From Mageeibacillus sp. UBA6980 (GTDB lineage: Bacteria > Bacillota > Clostridia > Saccharofermentanales > Saccharofermentanaceae), in the NCBI GenBank assembly GCA_002450095.1, contig DJYK01000008.1:25815-79617 (forward strand): 53,803 nucleotides of DNA, written 5' to 3'. Below the pieces are notes generated by a model. That model did not search any database. It saw nothing but the letters and a program-made list of their open reading frames with translations, and was not told the origin of the DNA. Within the stretch, counting starts at the first letter, position 1; every line of letters starts with the position of its first letter. Position numbers and translations under genes: made by a program. Below are positions 1 through 8,422 of the stretch, piece by piece.

Positions 1-24
1 TCTATCCAGCTGAGCTAATGACCC
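1..24 (-). tRNA. tRNA gene, 5' part only (cut by window edge)
   Basis: Read on the minus strand from position 24, the sequence gives a 7-base acceptor arm (GGGTCAT), the linker TA, then the D-arm GCTCAGCTGGATAGA. This is the canonical start of a bacterial tRNA. The anticodon lies outside the window, so the amino acid cannot be named; the GGATAGA D-loop is common in Arg, Ile and Met tRNAs. A well-formed promoter lies just upstream. Confidence 0.85.
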
Positions 25-39
25 ACGTTTGACCAACAG

Positions 40-68
40 ATTGTATAACATTTTCTTTCTGTTGGCAA
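40..68 (-). promoter_or_regulatory. promoter of the left-edge tRNA gene
   Basis: On the minus strand a TTGCCA -35 box (63-68) is separated by 17 bases from a TACAAT -10 box (40-45), about 16 bases before the tRNA 5' end. Spacing and boxes match a housekeeping sigma-A promoter. Confidence 0.6.
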
Positions 69-122
69 ATCTTATTTTTCATCTTATGATTATAATTAAG
101 GAAAAACAAGAGAGGTCACGTT

Positions 123-1844
123 ATGTCAGTCAGAAATGGTACAAGCATAAGTCTTCTTCATCCCGGATCCGAAGCGGAGTATAAAACAATGAGCGATACG
201 ACTGTCCATGATCTCGGGATCGACAGCATCACTTCAAAGATAACCGATGACCCCAAACAACAGCAGATGATCATACGCGTGCTCTCGAAGATGTCTTCAG
301 ACGATAATGTCGCACGCTACAGACAGGAAGTATTCGATGATATATATAATCTCCCGGACATCCGTGAGAAGCTTCTCGATCTGATGAATCAGATAGATTA
401 TTTGAAAGACTACGGCACATGGAGAAAGAACGCCGAGGAAAAGCCCGGATTATGGGATCTTATGCACAGGCTCGATGAGCTTAAGACATACATAAAGTGT
501 GTTGAAGACATACGCGAGTGCCTCGATGATCCGAGGATCAAGTCCCGGGGACTTAAGGATCTTCATGAGTATATGAACTCTCTTTATTCCGACGCCAAAT
601 TCGCGGAGATGAAGAAGGATATAGAATCTCTTAACACCGATGCTTCTTCGATCCAAAGCGTGACCATCGGTATCAACGTCAATTCCAGATTCGAAGTCGA
701 GAGCCTCGGACTTGTATCCGTAAATGCCAAACCGTTCAAGAAGTCCGGCATCGTGAGCAATTTCGCCGATGCGATCGCATCAAAGGACAAGCTCAATAAA
801 GACTCCGACTGGGACGGTGATCTCCACTTCGATCCCGCAGACTCTCCTGAGAAAGACAGTTTTATAGATAAACTCGACAAGACCGCGAACGCCATGGCCA
901 AACAGTCCGTTCCTATGCTCGGGGCAGATGCGACGCTTGCAAAGATCCCCGACGGCGACGGATCGACGGGATCGACATTCTATCTGTCGAATGTCGCATC
1001 AAAGCTGATGTCTCATCTTGTAAAGAAGTTAAGGTCTTCCCTTTCCGCTTACTCCGATATATCGATAGTTACCATCTCGAAGCTGATACCGGAACTTATC
1101 TATTACATCAATTTCGCAGAATTCATCAAGAAGGCCCGTGACAAGGGAATGCACTTTTGCAAAGCGGAACCGGTCGATTCAAGCAGCGAAGTAAGGATGA
1201 ACGCCAAAGGCTTCTATAACCTCAAGCTCGCATCTTCTCTCGACAGCTTTGATGAGGTTGTAGATAACGATCTTGTCTTTGACACAGATCACGTTATCTA
1301 TCTTCTTACCGGAGCCAACAGAGGCGGCAAGACTACTCTTACGCAGGCAGCGGGACTTCTCTTCGCACTTGCTCAGGGCGGAATATACGTCCCGGCGGAT
1401 GAGTTTAAGTTTATCCCCGTCGACATGATCTTTACCCACTTTCCCGCCGACGAGGACAAGACAATGGATCTCGGACGTCTCGGAGAGGAATGCGTAAGGT
1501 TTAAGGACATCTTTAACGAAGCAACTTCTTCGAGTCTTATACTTCTGAACGAGAGTTTCTCAACAACGTCATTCGAAGAAGGATACTATATCGCGGAAGA
1601 TTCGGTCCGTGCTCTCAGGGTCAGGAATATCAGGACCATCTACAATACACATATGCACAAGCTGGCGGAAAACGCGAAGACGCTCGGAGCCTCTTCGATA
1701 GTCATGGCAAGCGAAGACGGGACCAGATCTTACAAAGTTATCGAGAAAGCTCCGGAAGGATCTTCCTACGCACATGACATAGCGGTCAAGTACGGAGTAA
1801 CTTACGACATGCTGACAAAGGATCAGGCAGGTACAGATGAGTAA
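123..1844 (+). CDS. MutS-family ATPase-domain protein (not canonical MutS)
   Basis: A 573-residue protein whose C-terminal third is a MutS-type ABC ATPase. The Walker A loop is TGANRGGKTT near residues 396-405 (TGPNMGGKS in MutS). The Walker B strand is SLILLNES near 471-478, with Asn-Glu where MutS has Asp-Glu, and a conserved NTHMH histidine follows near 516. The first 370 residues are helical, resemble the MutS core/clamp region, and include an acidic linker around 225-250. No mismatch-recognition domain I and no MutS2 Smr domain are seen, so this is a MutS-like protein of unknown target rather than MutS1 or MutS2. The start is preceded by AGAGAGG. The last 8 bases overlap mnmA, so the two are probably translationally coupled. 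Confidence 0.8.
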   Translation: MSVRNGTSISLLHPGSEAEYKTMSDTTVHDLGIDSITSKITDDPKQQQMIIRVLSKMSSDDNVARYRQEVFDDIYNLPDIREKLLDLMNQIDYLKDYGTWRKNAEEKPGLWDLMHRLDELKTYIKCVEDIRECLDDPRIKSRGLKDLHEYMNSLYSDAKFAEMKKDIESLNTDASSIQSVTIGINVNSRFEVESLGLVSVNAKPFKKSGIVSNFADAIASKDKLNKDSDWDGDLHFDPADSPEKDSFIDKLDKTANAMAKQSVPMLGADATLAKIPDGDGSTGSTFYLSNVASKLMSHLVKKLRSSLSAYSDISIVTISKLIPELIYYINFAEFIKKARDKGMHFCKAEPVDSSSEVRMNAKGFYNLKLASSLDSFDEVVDNDLVFDTDHVIYLLTGANRGGKTTLTQAAGLLFALAQGGIYVPADEFKFIPVDMIFTHFPADEDKTMDLGRLGEECVRFKDIFNEATSSSLILLNESFSTTSFEEGYYIAEDSVRALRVRNIRTIYNTHMHKLAENAKTLGASSIVMASEDGTRSYKVIEKAPEGSSYAHDIAVKYGVTYDMLTKDQAGTDE

Positions 1845-2916
1845 TACAGGCAAAAAAGTCGTAGTGGGAATGTCCGGCGGCGTTGACAGCGCCGTAACCG
1901 CTTACCTTCTTAAGGAACAGGGTTACGAAGTGATCGGTGTCACACTTCGCGTCTGGGACGCCGGGAACGGCGAAGACGGCAAATGTTGCGAGATAGACGA
2001 TGCCAGAAGGACCGCCGAGATCTTAGGGATCCGATACCACCCCCATAACTGCACCTCGTTATTTACAAGATGCGTCATCAACCCTTTCGTTGATGCATAT
2101 GCAAACGGGTTGACGCCGAATCCGTGTATCGAATGCAACCGCTATGTAAAGTGGGAGAAGCTCCTGGAACTCATGAACATATTCGAAGCGGACTATGTCG
2201 CAACAGGTCACTACGCTTATGTAGATAAGCTTTCTAACGGAAGATACACGGTCCGCACGGCAGACCATGCAGCCAAAGACCAGACTTATATGTTATACAA
2301 ACTTACGCAGGATCAGCTTAAGCACACATTGATGCCTCTGGGAGGCTTAACGAAGGAAGAGGTTCGTAATATCGCGAAAGAAGCGGGGCTTCCCTGTGCA
2401 AATAAGGAAGATTCGCAGGACATCTGTTTTGTTGAATCCGGAAAGCACCCTCAGTTTATCGAGTCCCGCACGACAAAGGAACTCGCCGAAGGTAACTTCA
2501 CGGATGAGGAAGGCAATATACTCGGAAGGCACAAAGGGATCCACCACTACACGGTAGGTCAGCGCAAGGGATTGGGAATAGCACTGGGCTTCCCCGCTTT
2601 TGTCCTCAAGATTTGCCCTGAGGACAACACCATTGTATTGGGACCTGAATTCTCGCTTACAAAAGACGAGATCATATGCCGTGACGTTAATCTTATGAGC
2701 ATGGAAACTTTACCCGATTCTCCTTTACCCTGCTTTGTTAAGACACGTTACCATCAGCCCGTAAGACCGGCTTCCTTGGTAAGACTTGACGACGGAAAGG
2801 TAAAAGTCTTACCCGAAGCTTCGATAAAGGGCGTTTCCCCCGGTCAGTCATGCGTATTCTATGATAAGGACGGATATGTGATAGGCGGAGGAATAATCGA
2901 CCGATCTTCGCTATAA
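1837..2916 (+). CDS. mnmA: tRNA-specific 2-thiouridylase MnmA
   Basis: MnmA (TrmU) adds sulfur to U34 of tRNA-Lys, -Glu and -Gln, using ATP to adenylate the base and a persulfide as donor. The 359-residue length is normal. The N-terminal PP-loop GMSGGVDSAV (about residues 8-17) binds ATP. The first catalytic cysteine lies in NPCIECN (near 97-102) and the second in DICFVES (near 197). HYTVGQRKGLG and the C-terminal beta-barrel are typical. The start ATG lies inside the end of the MutS-like gene. The sulfur donor would be a cysteine desulfurase such as the NifS at 32714-33898. tRNA-Lys, -Glu and -Gln, its substrates, are all encoded in this window, though that may be coincidence. Confidence 0.96.
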   Translation: MSNTGKKVVVGMSGGVDSAVTAYLLKEQGYEVIGVTLRVWDAGNGEDGKCCEIDDARRTAEILGIRYHPHNCTSLFTRCVINPFVDAYANGLTPNPCIECNRYVKWEKLLELMNIFEADYVATGHYAYVDKLSNGRYTVRTADHAAKDQTYMLYKLTQDQLKHTLMPLGGLTKEEVRNIAKEAGLPCANKEDSQDICFVESGKHPQFIESRTTKELAEGNFTDEEGNILGRHKGIHHYTVGQRKGLGIALGFPAFVLKICPEDNTIVLGPEFSLTKDEIICRDVNLMSMETLPDSPLPCFVKTRYHQPVRPASLVRLDDGKVKVLPEASIKGVSPGQSCVFYDKDGYVIGGGIIDRSSL

Positions 2917-2966
2917 ACTTACGAACACCGATCCTGATCAGGCTGCTTTGCCGCTAAATACATATA

Positions 2967-4934
2967 TCAATTAATCACGATGCTGTCCCCGTCAAGTCCT
3001 GCGAACATGATGTATCCTTCCGAAGGAAGCGGGATGATGCCGTTGGCATTTATCATATGAGTCGAATATACAACCTCGTGATACTTGTTATAGACGTAGA
3101 TGACCGAATCCTCGGGGCAGTCAGCGGTGATGGTAGTTCCTGCCATATCATCGCCGATCACAAACCACTGTGCCTCGTCATCATGAAGTGCAATCTCCGT
3201 GACGCTGTTATCGAATACAGGCAGCTCATCAACGAAGCGGCAATTCATGCCCAATGTCAAAGCAAGCATTGTAACCGATGTTCCGTCTGACAGATCCTGT
3301 GAGATAAGCTCTGCATCTACAAGATCGCGATTCACACTGCTTGGTATCGTTGTAAAGGCAGAAGCTTCGGTCTCATCTACAATCTGCAAAGGTCTACTGT
3401 ACCCCACCGCGAGTAAATAGACATATCCCGGAAGCTCATCCATCATATACACGCAACCAAATGGATTATCATAATATGCTGAAGAATATCTCTCGTTGCA
3501 GATCACCATTTCTCTGCCGCAGATCCCCTGCCATGACGCTGACGCCTCTTCACTTACCGGATTCGGATCGATGCGCTCAGCCGAATATTGATAATAGGTA
3601 CTCGTACCAAGTCCCGTCACCTGCGTACTTGATTCCACGGCTATATACACATGACCGTCACGCTCTTCGAATCGGCCTGCGTAGTAGTCTACCGAAGGCA
3701 CACCGCTCTCGTCCACACTTATAAAACTTCCGTCAGTTAAGAAGCGGTAATCGTCTGTTCGCTCGGCACCGAAGTCAAAATGCTGCACATGCATCATCTG
3801 ATCATCAAAAGATATGTAAGCATACGACGGACCATAATAGGAACCGAAGACATAGAATCCTTCATATCCGAGATATTCTTCCGGGATCTCATCCGCGAAC
3901 TCATATGTGCGATCCGCCTCGTGATCGATCGTTATTCCCTGCTCTTCGAGAACAACATCAAGCAGAGCCTGTGCAACCAATTCGTCGTAAGTGGAGTTGC
4001 CGCCCGAAGACAGGACTGCAACTGACACCTCCTGATCCGGTGCCACCAACAGATGTGCATGCTGATTCATAACATCTCCGCCCTTACCCAGGACCGTAAC
4101 ACCCGCCTGCTCATAGGCTAAGCTCTCGACGTAGTCCCAGCCGAGGCCGTTAGCATCCTCGTAGATGTCGGTACTCTCTCCTTCGTCATTCCATCTTGTC
4201 GCCATGGCCTCCTGCGATTCAGAAGACAGGAGAACATCATTACCCGTGAAGAAAGCACTTCCGAAGTTCGCCACATCCGAAGCAGTCGCCATGATTCCGC
4301 CTGAACCTATATCCATGCAGTAGTCGTAATCGTAAGGCACGTTACCTGTAAATGTGATCGGCGCGTTAAGCTCATTAGAAAAAAGCGTCAGCGGCGAACC
4401 TGTATGTGTCGCGCCGACAGGAGCTGCGATATTTTCCACGACATACTCTGTGTAATCCATTCCCGTCACGTTCTCGACAATGATCTCGAGAAGGTCAAAA
4501 CCGTCATTACAGTATGCCGCATATTCACCGGGCTCGTGGATCAGGCGCTGTGCCGCGAGATTTTCCAAAAGAAACTGATCGTCGTAATTATCATCGTACA
4601 AAAAAACACTCCTCATCGTTGAACCCATGATACCGGAGGTGTGATCCATCAACATCCTGACCGTAATATCAGTGTACCTGTCGTCTGCCATCGTAAAGTC
4701 CGGAATATAAGTTGTGATCGGTTCATCAAGCTCCACAAGCCCCTGATCGACAAGCTGCATGACTGCTGCGGTTACATAGACTTTACTTACGGATCCCACG
4801 CAGTAGATCCTCTCATCTTCAGAAGGTTGCGAGGGTGAGGCATCACCTCTTCCCGCAGAATCCGCGGCAAGGCTTCCTCCCATCATACCAACCGCCAGAA
4901 GCGACGCTAATATACTCTTTGTAATTCTCTTCAT
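2967..4934 (-). CDS. secreted serine hydrolase, beta-lactamase/PBP4* family
   Basis: A 655-residue exported protein of the class C beta-lactamase/D-Ala-D-Ala carboxypeptidase superfamily. A signal peptide (MKRITKSILASLLAVG...) comes first. The nucleophile motif is SVSK (S48, K51), the second motif is YCN (Y141) and the third-motif position reads KGG instead of HGG. The domain is followed by about 300 residues of probable beta-rich C-terminal region. ATG at 4934 is chosen because AGAGGTGG sits at the right distance; an in-frame GTG at 4943 lies on top of that site. Only about 20 residues separate the signal peptide from SxxK, so the usual N-terminal strands of the fold appear to be missing. 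It follows the ABC permease gene closely and is probably in the same operon. Substrate unknown; a cell-wall or peptide ester/amide is likely. Confidence 0.8.
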   Translation of the reverse strand: MKRITKSILASLLAVGMMGGSLAADSAGRGDASPSQPSEDERIYCVGSVSKVYVTAAVMQLVDQGLVELDEPITTYIPDFTMADDRYTDITVRMLMDHTSGIMGSTMRSVFLYDDNYDDQFLLENLAAQRLIHEPGEYAAYCNDGFDLLEIIVENVTGMDYTEYVVENIAAPVGATHTGSPLTLFSNELNAPITFTGNVPYDYDYCMDIGSGGIMATASDVANFGSAFFTGNDVLLSSESQEAMATRWNDEGESTDIYEDANGLGWDYVESLAYEQAGVTVLGKGGDVMNQHAHLLVAPDQEVSVAVLSSGGNSTYDELVAQALLDVVLEEQGITIDHEADRTYEFADEIPEEYLGYEGFYVFGSYYGPSYAYISFDDQMMHVQHFDFGAERTDDYRFLTDGSFISVDESGVPSVDYYAGRFEERDGHVYIAVESSTQVTGLGTSTYYQYSAERIDPNPVSEEASASWQGICGREMVICNERYSSAYYDNPFGCVYMMDELPGYVYLLAVGYSRPLQIVDETEASAFTTIPSSVNRDLVDAELISQDLSDGTSVTMLALTLGMNCRFVDELPVFDNSVTEIALHDDEAQWFVIGDDMAGTTITADCPEDSVIYVYNKYHEVVYSTHMINANGIIPLPSEGYIMFAGLDGDSIVIN

Positions 4935-4946
4935 ATTATCCACCTC

Positions 4947-7439
4947 TTACTCTGTCATCAATTCATTTACGGATATCTTCCTGATCTTGCCTGCACCTAT
5001 ATAAGTCATTACAAACGTGAATACTATGAGCGCGAGATCAGTAAGGATCAGAACCGGAATACTCGTCTTGATATCCGCACCGAAAATCTGGAACCAGAAC
5101 ACCTTGTTGATAATTATCGACGCTGCGGACGCAAGGATAACGGACACCACCGTCACCGGCATGATACTTATCGCGATCTGTATCATGAGATCCTTCGAAG
5201 AGTAACCGAGGCTCTTCATGATACCCAAGTCCTTACGCCTCTTCTTTACGTTAGAGGAAGCGATTATACCGAGGATAACTGCAACAATCACACCTACCGC
5301 TACAGCTCCGACTCCTGTAAACAATCTCGTGATGTTCGATATCGGATCTAACTGTGACTTAACAAGATCGTGATAAGACTGCAGCTCCTTCATGACAAAC
5401 TGTCTGCTGTTGCCGGTTATAAGCTGATCTCCCACACGCACCGCATAATCGACGCTCGTGACACCGTAAGTCGACATCAGAACTGCGATCTTCTCGGAAG
5501 CCGCTGCTTGTATCCTCTCTTCAAGTGTACCGCCTGCATTACCCCCTGACATAGCCGTGTCAACGCTCTGCCCATAGATTGAGATAAGCTTGTCCTCGAA
5601 TTCTTCCCTGTTAACCCCATCCTCAAGATAGATCTCAACGCAGTCGGGAACAGCACTTCCGTTTGCTCTTTGGAAACCATCCAGCGTCATATAGAGATTC
5701 ATCTGGTTGTTGCTCATGGCGCCGACGATGCCTGTAATGATATAGCTCGTCTTAACTCCCCGGTTATCGATCACGATCGAATCACCTACATTAAGACCAT
5801 AAGTCCTGCTTCTTCTAAGTGAGATCATCACCTCATTATCGTGCTCGGGATATCGTCCTTCCATCGGAACGATATATTCCATATCAGTATACTCTTCATA
5901 AGAGAAGACCGTTCCTTCCTTTTGTCCGTCTACACGGAATGACAGACAGGTGTCAGTTACGCGCGTCATTCTTACCTCAGGCATCTCCTGGAGCTCTTCG
6001 CTTAATGCATACGGATCTACACCTTCGTTTATAGTCATTACATCGTCCGATATCTCCATACCCATGAGCTTTACAAGCCCGTCCGAGCCGTTAAAGAACA
6101 TCACGAATGTGTACATGCAGAACAGCAACGTAGTTCCTGCAAGGAAGATGCAAAGGCCGACACCTGCACCCGTTCTTATATTCCTGATGCTGTCCTTGAA
6201 GCCAAGCCTTCTGTTAATGTTTTTACCGGTCTTCTCAAGAGGGAGCACATTGCGCTTGAAGTTATGCGTGCGTATTCCCCGGCGAAAAGCCACAACAGGA
6301 GGAAACTTCTTTACCATAGCGGCCTTGGTAAGGGCGAAGATAAGTATCAGTCCGATGACGCCGATAACTACCGGCAGCACCATATATACTTTCGCAGCAG
6401 ATACCACTTCACGTCCGAGCATAACGCTTATGATATTGTTCATAAACGGAGTGGCAGCAAGTGCAATGATGCCTCCGATGACACCGCCGATACCGCTTGA
6501 GATCACATACTCGAACACATATGATAACGAGATCTCATTACCCTTATATCCCAGTGCCTCAAGAACACCGATCCTCTCCATCTGATCTTCGATGTCGGAT
6601 CTGATCTTGTTCCTTACCATGAAGATTGATGGTACAAATGTAATCAGCGAGAGGGTGATACTCATGTAAAGGAAGAGATTAAGGAAGTTGGTCTCGTTTG
6701 TCTTCTCCTCTTCTTTTGTAAAACCGTATCCTTCAAAGCTTTCACCGGATTCATCCATGCAGCTTGTAAAATAATCTCTGTAATTGAAATCATCGTCAGA
6801 ATTAAAGGCCAGGAAAACATATTCTTGAAATACAGGTGTCAGAAGTCTGTAGTCCTCATTCGAGATAATGATCTTAAACAGCATTCCGGATTCATTCGAC
6901 AGTCCTGTATTATAGAAACCTGCCACCGTGAAAGGATACTGTCTTCCGCTCACTACGGGAATGAATTCATCGCCGATCTCGTATCTAAGATTGTATTTAA
7001 AGAAAGAAGGCAGGATAACCCAGTGATCCAGAGCTTCGATCTGCTCATCAGTCATTGATTCGATGATGTTGCCGTCATCGATCTTCTGATTCTCTGATTC
7101 TGTAATAAACGCAAGGTTATAAGCGATCTTCTCGCCGTCATGAAGAACGCCCGTCGAGAAGCCGTTTATCATATTTCCTCTTCTGACATCTTCAAAGCCG
7201 TAATCCTCTTCGAGTATCTCCCGATAAGAATCGCGATAATCATTCTCCGAGAAGCTGATAAAAGTATCAACGGAACCGCTTTTGGCGAAGCTTTCATCGA
7301 AGGCATTACTTACCTTGCTTAAATTGATAGCGAAGATGCCGAGCATCATCGTGGAGACCAGAGTAAGAAATACGATCGCCGCCGCTTCTTTCTTGTTCTT
7401 TCTTAAGTTAAAAAGTGAAAGTCTTAATATCTTCCCCAT
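4947..7439 (-). CDS. ABC transporter permease, FtsX/MacB type
   Basis: An integral membrane protein of about 830 residues with two FtsX-type permease units. One membrane helix lies near the N-terminus (about residues 15-37). A first set of three helices spans about 255-375, a further helix lies near 430-450, and a second three-helix set ends the protein (about 690-830). Large extracellular regions sit between them. This layout is typical of MacB-like and bacitracin-type exporters that work mechanically on lipids, peptides or the envelope. ATG at 7439 is preferred because GGGGTGG precedes it; GTG at 7448 would start within the ATPase gene's last codons. It lies 2 bp after the ATPase stop and just upstream of the serine hydrolase gene, so the three form an operon. 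Confidence 0.9.
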   Translation of the reverse strand: MGKILRLSLFNLRKNKKEAAAIVFLTLVSTMMLGIFAINLSKVSNAFDESFAKSGSVDTFISFSENDYRDSYREILEEDYGFEDVRRGNMINGFSTGVLHDGEKIAYNLAFITESENQKIDDGNIIESMTDEQIEALDHWVILPSFFKYNLRYEIGDEFIPVVSGRQYPFTVAGFYNTGLSNESGMLFKIIISNEDYRLLTPVFQEYVFLAFNSDDDFNYRDYFTSCMDESGESFEGYGFTKEEEKTNETNFLNLFLYMSITLSLITFVPSIFMVRNKIRSDIEDQMERIGVLEALGYKGNEISLSYVFEYVISSGIGGVIGGIIALAATPFMNNIISVMLGREVVSAAKVYMVLPVVIGVIGLILIFALTKAAMVKKFPPVVAFRRGIRTHNFKRNVLPLEKTGKNINRRLGFKDSIRNIRTGAGVGLCIFLAGTTLLFCMYTFVMFFNGSDGLVKLMGMEISDDVMTINEGVDPYALSEELQEMPEVRMTRVTDTCLSFRVDGQKEGTVFSYEEYTDMEYIVPMEGRYPEHDNEVMISLRRSRTYGLNVGDSIVIDNRGVKTSYIITGIVGAMSNNQMNLYMTLDGFQRANGSAVPDCVEIYLEDGVNREEFEDKLISIYGQSVDTAMSGGNAGGTLEERIQAAASEKIAVLMSTYGVTSVDYAVRVGDQLITGNSRQFVMKELQSYHDLVKSQLDPISNITRLFTGVGAVAVGVIVAVILGIIASSNVKKRRKDLGIMKSLGYSSKDLMIQIAISIMPVTVVSVILASAASIIINKVFWFQIFGADIKTSIPVLILTDLALIVFTFVMTYIGAGKIRKISVNELMTE

Positions 7440-7441
7440 CT

Positions 7442-8200
7442 TTACCACCCCATATCCTCGAGGAAGGAAGTCAGATTATTTCTTCTTTCCTTTATGTCAT
7501 CCTCACAAAAGTTCGGCATTCTGTAATCGCCTACTACGCCGCCGTCTCTTAAATAAAGGACGCGTGTACCGCGAAGTGCGGTCTTAAGATCATGTGTAAC
7601 CATGACGATGCTCTGGCCGTTCTTATGAATGTCTGTGAAGATATCGAGGACATCGCGGCTTGATGCGGAGTTTAACTGACCTGTCGGCTCATCGGCGAAG
7701 AGGATCTTCGGATCATTTATGATTGCCCTTACGATGCCGACTCTCTGAGCCTCACCGCCTGAAAGCTGGCTCGGATACTTATTCCATACTTCCTCATTAA
7801 GCCCGACTTTCTTAAGAAGTTCTTTTGCCTTATTTACTAATTCAGGTGAGTTCTTCTGAACTATGAGGGCACCTGTTAATACGTTGTCCAGCACTGTCTG
7901 ATTCTCAAGAAGATAGATGCTCTGGAATACGAATCCGCAGTTGCCGCGTCTGAAGACCGCAAGCTCATCGTTGCTTAGGTCTTGTATCTCGGTCCCATCG
8001 AAGATGACCTTGCCCATCGAAGGCTTATCCATACCGGACAACGCATAGAGCAGCGTCGATTTACCCGATCCCGATGAACCCATGATGACCGTGAAGTCAC
8101 CCTCCCTTATCTCCATGTCGAGGTTCTTGATTACATGCTGCTGTACGCCACCGTTCGAGAATGATTTACATAATTTATCAGTTACTAAGATCGAATCCAT
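7442..8200 (-). CDS. ABC transporter ATP-binding protein (LolD/MacB type)
   Basis: The 252-residue ATPase partner of the FtsX-type permease encoded 2 bp downstream. It has a Walker A GSSGSGKST near residues 41-49, a Q-loop in FVFQSIYL, the signature LSGGEAQRVGI near 145 and Walker B ILFADEPTGQLNS followed by the H-loop MVTHD. It belongs to the MacB/LolD/BceA group, which drives export or target protection rather than nutrient uptake. The start ATG at 8200 has AAAGGAG upstream. The region upstream holds a possible two-component operator and an iteron array. The response regulator at 10581-11288 is the natural candidate regulator. Confidence 0.93.
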   Translation of the reverse strand: MDSILVTDKLCKSFSNGGVQQHVIKNLDMEIREGDFTVIMGSSGSGKSTLLYALSGMDKPSMGKVIFDGTEIQDLSNDELAVFRRGNCGFVFQSIYLLENQTVLDNVLTGALIVQKNSPELVNKAKELLKKVGLNEEVWNKYPSQLSGGEAQRVGIVRAIINDPKILFADEPTGQLNSASSRDVLDIFTDIHKNGQSIVMVTHDLKTALRGTRVLYLRDGGVVGDYRMPNFCEDDIKERRNNLTSFLEDMGW

Positions 8201-8279
8201 ACCTGACTCCTTTAACCATATTTTTGATTTTATGATTCAAGTATATGAATTTGTTCTATGAACATCTTTAAGAAAGGAC

Positions 8280-8303
8280 TATCAAATTCTTATCAATTTC
8301 TTA
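8280..8303 (-). promoter_or_regulatory. possible promoter with OmpR-type direct repeats upstream of ABC operon
   Basis: Two copies of TTCTTA (plus-strand 8287-8292 and 8298-8303) lie 11 bp apart, the spacing typical of OmpR/PhoB-family response-regulator half-sites. On the minus strand they sit immediately upstream of a TTGATA -35 box (8280-8285), which is followed after 17 bases by a weak TTCATA -10. That is the position expected for an activator. The link to the response regulator at 10581-11288 is inferred. Confidence 0.35.
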
Positions 8304-8310
8304 ACTGCGA

Positions 8311-8422
8311 TTCACAAAACCATTCACAATAATCCCGTTTTTTATGAACAGGTTTGCGAATATAGGCCGATTTTCGCAAAATCATTCGCAAAATTTCTAT
8401 TTTTTGTGAACGAGTTTGTGAA
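8311..8422. repeat. eight-copy TTCRYAA iteron array (two 51-bp near-direct repeats)
   Basis: Eight heptamers of consensus TTC(A/G)(C/T)AA occur in 112 bp. The pairs are 8311/8323 (plus), 8342/8354 (minus), 8373/8385 (plus) and 8404/8416 (minus). Within each pair the copies are exactly 12 bp apart, and pair orientation alternates. As a result 8311-8361 and 8373-8423 form two diverged 51-bp direct repeats, each an imperfect inverted repeat. The array runs from the stop codon of the upstream gene to just above the ABC operon promoter. It looks like a multi-dimer protein binding site; no known family is recognised. Confidence 0.75.

Noticed and set aside
5950..6585. 211-residue plus-strand ORF
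   Set aside because: Antisense to the FtsX-type permease gene; hydrophobic content mirrors the membrane segments of the real protein.
8311..8422. Two RNA hairpin terminators or riboswitch between the orphan gene and the ABC operon
   Set aside because: Mismatches become G-U pairs on the minus strand for one hairpin and on the plus strand for the other, and no T-tract follows. Conserved heptamers with fixed 12-bp spacing fit DNA recognition better.
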